The position numbers and the translations under genes are program-made. A stretch of 64,000 bases of DNA from Fontisphaera persica (GTDB lineage Bacteria > Verrucomicrobiota > Verrucomicrobiia > Limisphaerales > Fontisphaeraceae). The notes beneath the pieces were generated by a model. That model searched no databases. It saw only the letters and a program-made list of their open reading frames with translations, and was not told where the DNA came from. Below are positions 26,934-35,600 of the stretch, one piece after another (positions within the stretch are counted from its first letter, which is position 1; every line of letters starts with the position of its first letter). The stretch is from contig NZ_CP116615.1 of NCBI RefSeq assembly GCF_024832785.1, positions 3,410,001-3,474,000 on the forward strand. Direction: 5' to 3'.

Positions 26934-29339
26934 ATGGCCGCCCTCGCCACATGGTTTAAGAACTTGTCCCTGGCCCGCAAGCTGGCCTGGTTGACCATGG
27001 CCATGGTGTTTATGGCAGTTGGTATCTGTATGTTGACGGGTCTGATGGTGGAGGTGTCATCTATGCGCCGCGAAGCCCAGCAACGGTTCACGGCGCTGGC
27101 TGATGTCCTGGCCCAGGAATGCGCGGCTTGTCTGGCCTTTGATAATGCACAGGATGCCCGCGAAGCACTTAGTGCCTTGCGCCAGGATGCTGATATTCAA
27201 GCGGCCTGGGTCCTCAAAACAGACCGCAAAGTTTTTGGCGAATACCAAAGGAATTCCACCTCTGCCCGGCCCTTGCCGACTCCTGTCACATCGCACGTCT
27301 CCCTCTTTGAATTTCATCGGGTTATTGAACAGCCCATCAAGTTACAGGACAAACTTTTGGGCTGGCTGGTCTTGGATTGCAGTCTGCACACCTACTGGGC
27401 ACGGATGGGCCTCCGTGCCGCGGGAATGTTTTTAACCATGAGCCTTGCCCTAGCTGTCACCTGGCTGGCCCTGCGGCGGCTGCTGCGGCCGGTGATGGCG
27501 CCCATTCTGGAATTGGCCTCGTTGTCCCAGCAGGTTTCCCAAAACAACAATTACACCTTGCGCGCCCCCCCGGCGGGCAACGATGAGGTGGGCCAGCTCG
27601 TCACCGCCTTCAACCACATGCTCGAGGCCGTGCAATCCCGCGACGTTGAACTGGAGCGGGCGCGGGCCACGCTCGAGCAGCGGGTGCAGGAACGCACTGC
27701 GGAATTGCAGCGGGAAATCATCGAGCGCCGCCAGATTGAAGAGGAATTGCGCCTCTCGGAGCAGCGCTTTGCCCAAATCTTCCGTGCTTCTCCGCTACCC
27801 ATCATCCTGCGCGGTCTGGAGAATCACCGGGTCGTCGAGGCCAATCAAAGTTTTCTCCAGTTGTTTGGCTACACGCGGGAGGAGGTGTTGGGCCGCACCA
27901 TTGAGGAACTGGGATTAAACGCCAATCCCGCCCAAATCAAGGAACTGACCGAAATCGCCAAGAAGAAGGGGCGCATCCGCGAATTTGACATTCAATGGCG
28001 CGGCAAGGGGGGACGCGCGGGCACAGGGCGGATATTTGCTGAGGTGATAGAGTGGGTCAAGGAGCCTTGCTTGATGGTGATGGTTTATGACACCACCCAG
28101 CAGACCAAGATGGAGCACCAGTTGCGCCACGCGCAAAAGATGGAAGCCGTGGGCCAACTGGCCGCCGGCGTGGCGCATGACTTTAACAACATTCTCACCA
28201 TCATCCAGGCCAACGCTTCGCTGGGCATCAGCGAACCCAACTTGGACCCGGTGATCAAGGATTGTTTGGAGCAAATCAGCATCGCTGCGGACCGGGCGGC
28301 CGCGCTGACCCGGCAGTTGCTGGCCTTCAGCCGGAAGCAGTCCATGCAGACCCGCGAGGTGGACTTGAACCAGTTGCTGGTGGATTACGTGCGCATGTTG
28401 CAACGGGTGGTCACGGAAAAAACCAACGTCCAGTTCAATCTGACTCCGGAGCTTCCTCCCATCGTGGCCGATCCCACCATGGTGGAGCAGGTGTTGACCA
28501 ACTTGGCCTTGAACGCGCGCGATGCCATGCCGCAGGGGGGGACGCTGACCATTGCCACCGAGGAGGTGGAATTCGACCAGAATTTTGCGCAACACCATCC
28601 GCACGCCCGGGCGGGGCGTTTTGTGCGGATGCAGGTGGCGGATACCGGGGTCGGCATCCCGGCGGAATTGCTGCCGCGCATCTTTGACCCCTTCTTCACC
28701 ACCAAAGACGTGGGCAAAGGCTCCGGTCTGGGTCTGGCGGCGGTGTACGGCATCCTGGATTTGCATGGCGGCTGGGTGGAAGTGGAGAGCGAGGTGGGCC
28801 GGGGCACCACCTTCAGCGTGTTCTGGCCGGTGTCCACCAGCCCGCAAGGCCAGCCGTTGACGGCAAATGACCGGACGGCCATCCGGGGCGGCAATGAATG
28901 CATCTTGTTGGTGGAGGATGAACCCGCCGTCCGCGGCATCGCCCGCCACGTGTTGAAGAAATATGGTTATTCGGTGGTGGAAGCCATCAGTGGCAAGGCG
29001 GCCTTGCGCCTCTGGCCGGCGTTGCAGGAGAATGTGCACATGGTGGTCACCGATGTGGTCATGCCGGACGGCATCTCCGGCCGGCAATTGGCCGAGGAAT
29101 TGCGCCGCTCCAAGCCCTGGTTGCCGGTGTTGCTCATCAGCGGCTACAGTCCGGAACTGGCCGGTTTGGATGCGCATCAGATGTCCGGCTGCAAATTCCT
29201 GCCCAAGCCGTTCAAACCTGCGGAATTAGCCCGCCTGGTGCGCGAGATGATTGACGAAGCTCAAGTCGGCAAACCGGGCAATGGCAAGGGCAAGGGCAAG
29301 GGAAATGGCAACGGCGAAGGTCAACTCCCTGGTTCATGA
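26934..29339 (+). CDS. Membrane hybrid sensor histidine kinase/response regulator
   Basis: An 801-residue protein. A first transmembrane helix at about residues 13-38 is followed by a periplasmic CHASE8-like sensor (QRFTALADVLAQECAACLAF), a second helix at about 160-182, HAMP and a coiled coil (about 185-280), a PAS domain (about 285-400), HisKA with phospho-acceptor His415 in GVAHDFNNILTII, a HATPase (NLALNARDAMPQGG, VADTGVGIP, GKGSGLGLAAVYGI) and a receiver domain with Asp707 in VVTDVVMPDG. The C-terminus is a Gly/Lys/Asn-rich tail (about 780-801). The CHASE8 sensor together with the upstream YfiR-like protein suggests that the periplasmic protein controls this kinase and couples receptor status to transcription. 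Confidence 0.92.
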   Translation: MAALATWFKNLSLARKLAWLTMAMVFMAVGICMLTGLMVEVSSMRREAQQRFTALADVLAQECAACLAFDNAQDAREALSALRQDADIQAAWVLKTDRKVFGEYQRNSTSARPLPTPVTSHVSLFEFHRVIEQPIKLQDKLLGWLVLDCSLHTYWARMGLRAAGMFLTMSLALAVTWLALRRLLRPVMAPILELASLSQQVSQNNNYTLRAPPAGNDEVGQLVTAFNHMLEAVQSRDVELERARATLEQRVQERTAELQREIIERRQIEEELRLSEQRFAQIFRASPLPIILRGLENHRVVEANQSFLQLFGYTREEVLGRTIEELGLNANPAQIKELTEIAKKKGRIREFDIQWRGKGGRAGTGRIFAEVIEWVKEPCLMVMVYDTTQQTKMEHQLRHAQKMEAVGQLAAGVAHDFNNILTIIQANASLGISEPNLDPVIKDCLEQISIAADRAAALTRQLLAFSRKQSMQTREVDLNQLLVDYVRMLQRVVTEKTNVQFNLTPELPPIVADPTMVEQVLTNLALNARDAMPQGGTLTIATEEVEFDQNFAQHHPHARAGRFVRMQVADTGVGIPAELLPRIFDPFFTTKDVGKGSGLGLAAVYGILDLHGGWVEVESEVGRGTTFSVFWPVSTSPQGQPLTANDRTAIRGGNECILLVEDEPAVRGIARHVLKKYGYSVVEAISGKAALRLWPALQENVHMVVTDVVMPDGISGRQLAEELRRSKPWLPVLLISGYSPELAGLDAHQMSGCKFLPKPFKPAELARLVREMIDEAQVGKPGNGKGKGKGNGNGEGQLPGS

Positions 29340-29480
29340 CCGGGAATCAAGGGCCGCGCAAACTCCCTCTGCCTCCCAGGCTGCTATTCAATCCTTTGCG
29401 TCGTGGTCCCCTTTCGGGATGCTCTGGCGCTTGAGTCTCCACTATTGCAGAGGCGGGGCGGGGATGGCATTCTGGGCCGT

Positions 29481-30167
29481 ATGAGGATGAAACTTTATTT
29501 GGGTCTGGCGGCGGTGGTCGCGGTGTTGGGCGGGTGGGGTTGTGCCACGGCTCCCCGCGGCGGCGCAGCGCCCAGTTTGACGGCCGGAGCCAATGGCGAC
29601 TTTCCCGGCTGGCGGTCTTTTAGTGAACAAAGCGACACTGCCCTGGCGGCTGTGTGGCGGATGGAGACCAACGGGGTGCTCACCTGCCGGGGCACTCCCA
29701 AGGGGTACCTTTTTACGGAAAAAGACTACACCAACTTCAAAATCGAGCTGGAATGGCGGCTGCCCCCCGGCGCGACGCAGAACCACGGCGGCATCCTGGT
29801 GCGGCTGACGGGCGCCCACAGCATCTGGCCCCGCAGCCTCGAGTTTCAGTTGAATCAGGGCCAGGCAGGGGACTTCTGGGGGCTGCGCGGTTTTGTATTC
29901 ACCGGCCCGGAAGACCGTTATCGTGTGCTGACCGACACTCCCTTTGGCACGCTCCGGCATCTGCGGCGTTTTCGCGACATGGAAAAACCGGCCGGGCAGT
30001 GGAATCGTTTTGAGGCGGTGGTCCAGGGGGATACGGCCGTCCAAAAAATCAACGGGGTAACGGTCAATCGCGCGGTGGGCTGCGATGTGGTGGCCGGCAA
30101 AATTGCGCTGACTGCGGAAGGGGAGGAAATCCAATTCCGCAATGTCCGCATCACGCCCCTGCCTTGA
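29481..30167 (+). CDS. DUF1080 (3-keto-disaccharide hydrolase family) lipoprotein
   Basis: A 228-residue product with a lipoprotein signal (VVAVLGGWGC, cysteine about residue 20). The DUF1080 jelly-roll pattern is clear: GDFPGWRSFSE, GVLTCRGTPKGYLFTEKDY, NFKIELEWRL, NHGGILVRL, SLEFQLNQG, and IQFRNVRITPLP at the end. The fold is related to laminarinase/concanavalin-like lectins and members are very abundant in Verrucomicrobia and planctomycetes; some cleave 3-keto-glycosides. ATG 29487 is an alternative start. It runs into the DUF1343 gene 30 bp downstream. Confidence 0.88.
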   Translation: MRMKLYLGLAAVVAVLGGWGCATAPRGGAAPSLTAGANGDFPGWRSFSEQSDTALAAVWRMETNGVLTCRGTPKGYLFTEKDYTNFKIELEWRLPPGATQNHGGILVRLTGAHSIWPRSLEFQLNQGQAGDFWGLRGFVFTGPEDRYRVLTDTPFGTLRHLRRFRDMEKPAGQWNRFEAVVQGDTAVQKINGVTVNRAVGCDVVAGKIALTAEGEEIQFRNVRITPLP

Positions 30168-30196
30168 GGGTCTGGGTGAAAAGCCGTCTGCCCACC

Positions 30197-31555
30197 ATGC
30201 CTGAGACTTGCCGGGAGGGCCACCGGGCCACCGGCGGACGAAGGGACGGCTGGAGTGCCGCAGGGTGGGGCTGGCTCCATAACTTTTGCCTGGTAGCGGC
30301 GCTGTTTTGGGCCGGTTGCCAAGGCCCCAAGCCACAATATACGGAACCAAGGACGGAAAGCCCCAGAATGGCCTCCGTTACTGCTCCGGCGGCTGCGTCC
30401 CGGCCGCCGCGGGACACTCCTCCCCCCGCGCCGCGGCGCGTGCTCAATGGCATAGACGTGCTCAAGCGGGAAGGATTTGCGCCTTTGCGCGGGCTGCGGA
30501 TTGGTCTGATTACCAATCACACCGGCACGGACCGGCAGCGCAATCCCACGATTGACCTGCTGTATCAGGCTCCGGGCGTAAAACTGGTTGCCCTCTTCAG
30601 TCCCGAGCACGGGTTGCGGGGCACGCTGGATGAAAAAGTGGCGGACGGCGTGGACAGCCGCACCGGCCTGCCGGTGTACAGCCTCTATGGGACGCGCCAA
30701 AAACCGGCGCCGGAACAATTGAAAAACCTGGATGCGCTGGTATTTGACATTCAGGACATTGGCTGCCGTTTTTACACTTACATTTCCACGCTGGGTTTGT
30801 GTCTGGAGGCGGCCGCCAACGCCGGGCTTAAGTTCTTTGTGCTGGACCGCGTCAATCCGATTGGCGGGGTGCTCATCGAGGGGCCGGTGTATCGCGGGGA
30901 GCCGCAGTTCGTGGCTTTCCATGCGCTGCCCATTCGCCACGGGTTGACGGTGGGCGAGCTGGCGCGGTTGTTCAAGCAGGAGCGCGGCTGGCATGTGGAT
31001 TTGGCGGTGGTCCCCGTGGAGGGCTGGCGGCGGGAGGATTGGTATGATACCACCGGCCTGCCGTGGATTAATCCCTCGCCCAACATGCGCTCCCTGACGC
31101 AGGCCGCGCTGTATCCGGGCGTGGGCCTGCTGGAGTTTGCCGTATCTGTGGGCCGGGGCACGGACACCCCCTTTGAAGTGGTGGGAGCGCCGTACATCAA
31201 CGATGTGGAGCTGGCGGAGGCGTTGAATCAGGCCGGTCTGCCGGGAATCCGCTTCATTCCCGTGCAATTCACACCCACGGCCAGTGTCTTCAAGGGACAA
31301 CGCTGCGGCGGAGTGAATCTGCTGGTCACAGACCGCCACCGCTTGCGCCCGGTGGAAGTGGGGATGCTCCTTATCCAGACGCTTTACCGGCTTTATCCCA
31401 AGGATTTCGCCATCGAAAAAGTCCACACGCTGCTGCTGGACCGCGACGTGCTGGAGGCCATCCGGGCTGGACGCCCGCTGGCTGAAATCCGCCAAAGCTG
31501 GCAGCCCGCCCTGGAGGAGTTTGCGCGGCGGCGCCAGGGTGTGCTGCTCTATTGA
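30197..31555 (+). CDS. NamZ-like exo-beta-N-acetylmuramidase (DUF1343, GH171) lipoprotein
   Basis: About 452 residues with a lipobox (ALFWAGC) after a long N-region and a Pro/Ala-rich linker (about 55-85). The DUF1343 core begins at NGIDVLKREGFAPLRG and includes GLITNHTGTD, FSPEHGLRG, VFDIQDIGCRFYTYISTLG, FFVLDRVNPIGG and WINPSPNMRS. NamZ, the characterised member of this family, releases terminal N-acetylmuramic acid from muropeptides in cell-wall recycling. A TTG start overlapping the DUF1080 stop (30164) is possible, but ATG 30197 keeps a better-sized signal region. The pairing with a DUF1080 lipoprotein suggests a cell-surface glycan-degradation role. Confidence 0.87.
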   Translation: MPETCREGHRATGGRRDGWSAAGWGWLHNFCLVAALFWAGCQGPKPQYTEPRTESPRMASVTAPAAASRPPRDTPPPAPRRVLNGIDVLKREGFAPLRGLRIGLITNHTGTDRQRNPTIDLLYQAPGVKLVALFSPEHGLRGTLDEKVADGVDSRTGLPVYSLYGTRQKPAPEQLKNLDALVFDIQDIGCRFYTYISTLGLCLEAAANAGLKFFVLDRVNPIGGVLIEGPVYRGEPQFVAFHALPIRHGLTVGELARLFKQERGWHVDLAVVPVEGWRREDWYDTTGLPWINPSPNMRSLTQAALYPGVGLLEFAVSVGRGTDTPFEVVGAPYINDVELAEALNQAGLPGIRFIPVQFTPTASVFKGQRCGGVNLLVTDRHRLRPVEVGMLLIQTLYRLYPKDFAIEKVHTLLLDRDVLEAIRAGRPLAEIRQSWQPALEEFARRRQGVLLY

Positions 31556-31575
31556 AGACGGCAGGGGGCGCGGGA

Positions 31576-31968
31576 CTAGCGCACCACCTCCACCACATCC
31601 CCCGGCTCCAAGGTCACATCCTCCTGCCCCTGTAACAATCGGCGCGGGTTGATTTGAAAGACTTGTCCCTGCCGGATGAGCAGGAAATTGCGGGGCGTGG
31701 CCAGGGTGGTGACTTCCGCCTGCAGCAGGGCCTTGGTCAGCGTCAACCCTTCGCTCCAGGGCACCACCGGATTCTTCACCGGCCCGCGAAAACTTACCAC
31801 CGCCTGCTGGGCCTGCGTCTGTTGGCGGCCATGCTCCATCCCCGCCACAAAGGCGCGCTCACGCTCCGCCTGCCGCCGTGAGGCGCCCCCGCAGCCGGCG
31901 CCAAGGGCCAGCGCCATTCCGAGCGTCAGGACGGCCCAGAACAATTTTCCGGCAATGACGGCACGCAT
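31576..31968 (-). CDS. Small lipoprotein with an SLBB-like domain
   Basis: A 130-residue protein. The N-terminus is a lipoprotein signal (FWAVLTLGMALALGAGC). Residues about 55-130 have the pattern of the soluble-ligand-binding beta-grasp (SLBB) domain of polysaccharide export proteins: VVSFRGPVKNPVVPW, EGLTLTKALLQAE, FLLIRQGQVFQINPR and the terminal LEPGDVVEVV. It lacks the poly-export domain of Wza-type proteins. It follows the gamma-carbonic-anhydrase-like gene with a 3-bp gap, so the two are probably cotranscribed. Function unknown. Stop TAG. Confidence 0.72.
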   Translation of the reverse strand: MRAVIAGKLFWAVLTLGMALALGAGCGGASRRQAERERAFVAGMEHGRQQTQAQQAVVSFRGPVKNPVVPWSEGLTLTKALLQAEVTTLATPRNFLLIRQGQVFQINPRRLLQGQEDVTLEPGDVVEVVR

Positions 31969-31971
31969 GGC

Positions 31972-32526
31972 TCAGCTTTTCAAGGGTTTCCCCACATTGA
32001 TTTTATGCTGCAAATGGTAGGCCGCATTTGCCGCGTATTTCTCCGCCCAATACTTCAAGCCGGCGCGCTCTTCCGCCGTCAGCGGCCGCACCACCTTGGC
32101 AGGGGACCCCAGCACCATCGAGCCGGGCGGTATCACAGTCCGCTGCGTCACCAAGGCGCCCGCGCCGACAATGGATTGGCTCCCAATTACCGCCCCGTCC
32201 AAAATCACCGCCCCCATGCCAATGAGCACCTCGTCCTCGACGGTGCAGGCATGCACAATCGCGCTGTGCCCCACGGTGACGTAATTGCCGATGAGGCAGG
32301 GGTATTCGTCGGCCAGGTGCACCACCGCGTTGTCCTGCACGTTGCTATGGTGGCCCACGACAATGCGATTAATGTCTCCCCGCAGCACGGCGTTGTACCA
32401 CACGCTGGCATGGTCACCCAAAGTTACATCGCCCACCACCACGGCCCCCTTGGCAATGTACACCTGCCGGCCCACCACCGGTTGCTTCCGCAAAAACTGT
32501 TTCAACTGTTCGTGCAACTTATCCAT
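31972..32526 (-). CDS. Gamma-carbonic anhydrase/CaiE-YrdA family hexapeptide-repeat protein
   Basis: A 184-residue left-handed beta-helix protein. Hexapeptide repeats run from VYIAKGAVVVGDVTLG to GAGALVTQRTVIPPGS. The metal-ligand histidines of the gamma-CA family are recognisable in NAVVHLAD and VTVGHSAIVHACTVED, and the trimer motif SVWYNAVLRGD is present. Relatives include YrdA/PaaY; carbonic anhydrase or thioesterase activity cannot be decided from sequence. First gene of a two-gene leftward unit, divergent from the giant subtilase. Confidence 0.88.
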   Translation of the reverse strand: MDKLHEQLKQFLRKQPVVGRQVYIAKGAVVVGDVTLGDHASVWYNAVLRGDINRIVVGHHSNVQDNAVVHLADEYPCLIGNYVTVGHSAIVHACTVEDEVLIGMGAVILDGAVIGSQSIVGAGALVTQRTVIPPGSMVLGSPAKVVRPLTAEERAGLKYWAEKYAANAAYHLQHKINVGKPLKS

Positions 32527-32649
32527 GGCCTCAACCTACCCCAAACCCCGCCCGCCAGCCATGCCAAAAATGGTTACCGTCGTGTGAAACTTTCGGTCTG
32601 TTAAAACGGCTGAATACGTGTTAGTATATCACTTATACATCCTAAGTTT

Positions 32650-35600
32650 ATGCAACTTCATCCACTGCCAGCGGGGAGTTACATAGCCGCCTTGGTCCTC
32701 CTATGGTTGGTCCCTTCCTTAGCCGCTGCGGAAGCGGTCCTGTACAAAGGCCACGCCGTTGACCCGGAGCGCGTGCTGGTCAAAATCAAGGCCGCTCCCC
32801 GCGGTCAGCTTGCCGCCCCGACCGCCCACGATTGGGCCGCGCTGGGCGAAATGCCGCAAGGCCAGTTTGCGCTGTTGCCCGGATGGCTGGTGTTGGAAGA
32901 AACGCCCGAGGCCAGGGCCGCCGCTGGCGCAGCCCCCGAGGCCAAAGCAGCCGTCCGACGGCTGGCGGAGCGTTTGGAAAAACTGCAGCGCAGCGGCTGG
33001 TTTGAGTGGGTGGAACCTGATTGGATTTTGAAACAATGCGCCACGCCCACGGACGCCGCGTTTTCCGATGGCCGGCTTTGGGGCCTGCGCAACACCGGCC
33101 AGAACGGCGGCACCGCCGGCGTGGACATTGGCGCGGTCAACGCATGGGACATCACCGTGGGCTCCACCAACGTTATTGTGGCCGTGGTGGATACCGGCAT
33201 CCGCTATACCCACCAGGATTTGCAGGCCAACATGTGGCGCAACCCCGGTGAAGTGCCCGGCAACGGCGTGGACGATGACCGCGATGGTTATGTGGACAAT
33301 GTGTTTGGCATCAACGCCATTAACGGCTCCGGCAATCCCATGGACGATAATGGCCACGGGACGCACGTGGCCGGCACTATCGGCGCCGCTGCCAACAACA
33401 GCCAGCCAGCGGTGGGGGTGGCCTGGCGCGTGCGGCTCATGGCCTGCAAGTTTCTTGACGCCGACGGCACGGGGAAAACTTCCGACGCCATCAAATGTCT
33501 GGATTTTGCAGCGGCCAAGGGGGCGCGGGTGGTGAACGCCAGTTTTGGCGGCGCGCCGTTCAGTCAGGCGTTTTACGATGCCATCGTCCGGGCTCGCGAC
33601 CGGGGGGTGCTGATTGTCGCCGCTGCCGGCAACAAAGCCTTGAATAACGATACCAATCCTCAATATCCGGCATCCTATGATGCCGACAACGTCATCGCGG
33701 TAGCCGCCATTGACCGTAACGGCGCTCTTGCCGATTTTTCCAATTATGGCCGCACTTCGGTGGACCTGGCCGCGCCGGGGGTCTCCATATTCTCTTGTTT
33801 TAACGGCAGCGATACCGACACCAAAAGCCTGGACGGCACCAGCATGGCCACGCCGCATGTCGCCGGGGTGGCGGCGTTGTTGTGGTCTGCGCAGCCGGCG
33901 TTGACGGTGCAGGAAGTGCGCCAGCGCCTGTTGGAGACCACGGTGCCGATGGCTTCCCTGGCCAACCGCACTGTGACCGGCGGCCGGCTCAATGCCGCGC
34001 AGGCCCTGCAAGGGTTGACTCCCGACGCATTGCAGCTCTTGGTCAGCCCGGCGGAGGGCAGCAGTCTCGTCGCCGGCAGCGCTACCCGGTTTTCCGTCAC
34101 GATTCTTGCCGCCAGTTCCATCACCAATGCCACGGTCACCGCGCAACCCACCGGACAAAATGCCGTTACCCTCGCTTATAGCCTGGCTGATAACCTCTAT
34201 GCGGGCACCCTGTCGGTGCCGTCTTTCGGCGCCAATTTAAGCGTCACTTTTCAAGTGAACATCCCCGGGCGGCTCAACACCAATTGGGTGTCGCAATATC
34301 CCCTCCTGACCCCGCCGCTGAATGATAATTTTACCAAGCGCATTACGCTGACCTCCACCACCAACCTGCAAGCTGTCGGCAGCAACCAGCAAGCCAGCCG
34401 GGAGACAGGTGAACCCCTACATGCGGGCAACAACGGCGGAGCTTCCGTCTGGTGGACTTGGACGGCGCCGGTGAGCGGCCGCTATGAAGTGCACACCACC
34501 GGCAGCAACTTCGATACCCTCCTGGCGGTGTACACCGGCAGCACGGTTAATGGCCTCACCAGCGTAGCGGCCAATGATGACGACCCTGCCGGCGGCACCA
34601 CCAGCCGCCTGCAGTTCACCGCGACCGCCGGCGCCACCTACCATTTTGCCGTGGACGGCTACAACGGCGCCAGCGGCAGCATTCAACTGTCCCTGGCCCT
34701 GTTGCCACCCGCGGCCCCACCTGAGAACGATGCCTTCGGCCAGCGCCTCACCATTACGGGTTCCACCGCCACCGCCAACAGCCACAATCGCGACGCTTCC
34801 AAAGAAGTGGGCGAGCCTGCCCACGCAGGCAACGCTGGCGGCGCCTCGGTGTGGTGGCGATGGGCGGCGCCCTCTGCAGGCACCGTCACGCTGACCACCT
34901 CCGGCAGCACTTTTGACACGCTGCTGGCGGTGTACACTGGGGCCAGTGTTGGAAGTCTCACGCCAGTGGCCGCCAATGACGACGACGGCCTCAATACGAC
35001 CAGCCGCCTGCAATTTCAGGCCACCGCCGGCGTCGTTTATGCCATTGCGGTGGATGGTTACGGCGGGGCGCAGGGCAGCATTCAATTGAACTTATCGCTG
35101 GCCGCCGCGCCCACGCGCCCGCCCAATGATGATTTTGCGGCAGCCAGCCAGCTCACCGGCACCAACCTCACCGTCTCCGGCATCAACCGCGCTGCAACTC
35201 GCGAAAGTGGGGAGCCACAGCACGCCAGCAATGCCGGTGGACGCTCCGTCTGGTGGCGCTGGACTGCCCCCGCCAAAGGCTCAATTGCCATTCACACGCG
35301 CAACAGCAATTTCGACACGCTGTTGGCGGTTTATACCGGCAGCAGCCTGGCCAGCCTGACCTCCGTGGCCGCCAATGATGATGACCCATCCGGCGGCGTG
35401 CAAAGCTATGTGACGTTGAACGTCGTGGCAGGCCAAACTTATTACATTGCCGTGGATGGTTACCGCAATGCCAACGGCGAAATCGCGGAAGGCAACATCC
35501 AGTTGCAGTTACAGTACCTGGGAATGCGCCCGCCCAATGATGATTTTGCGCAACGCATTCTCTTGACCGGCGCCGTGGCCGCCGCCACCGGCACCAGCGT

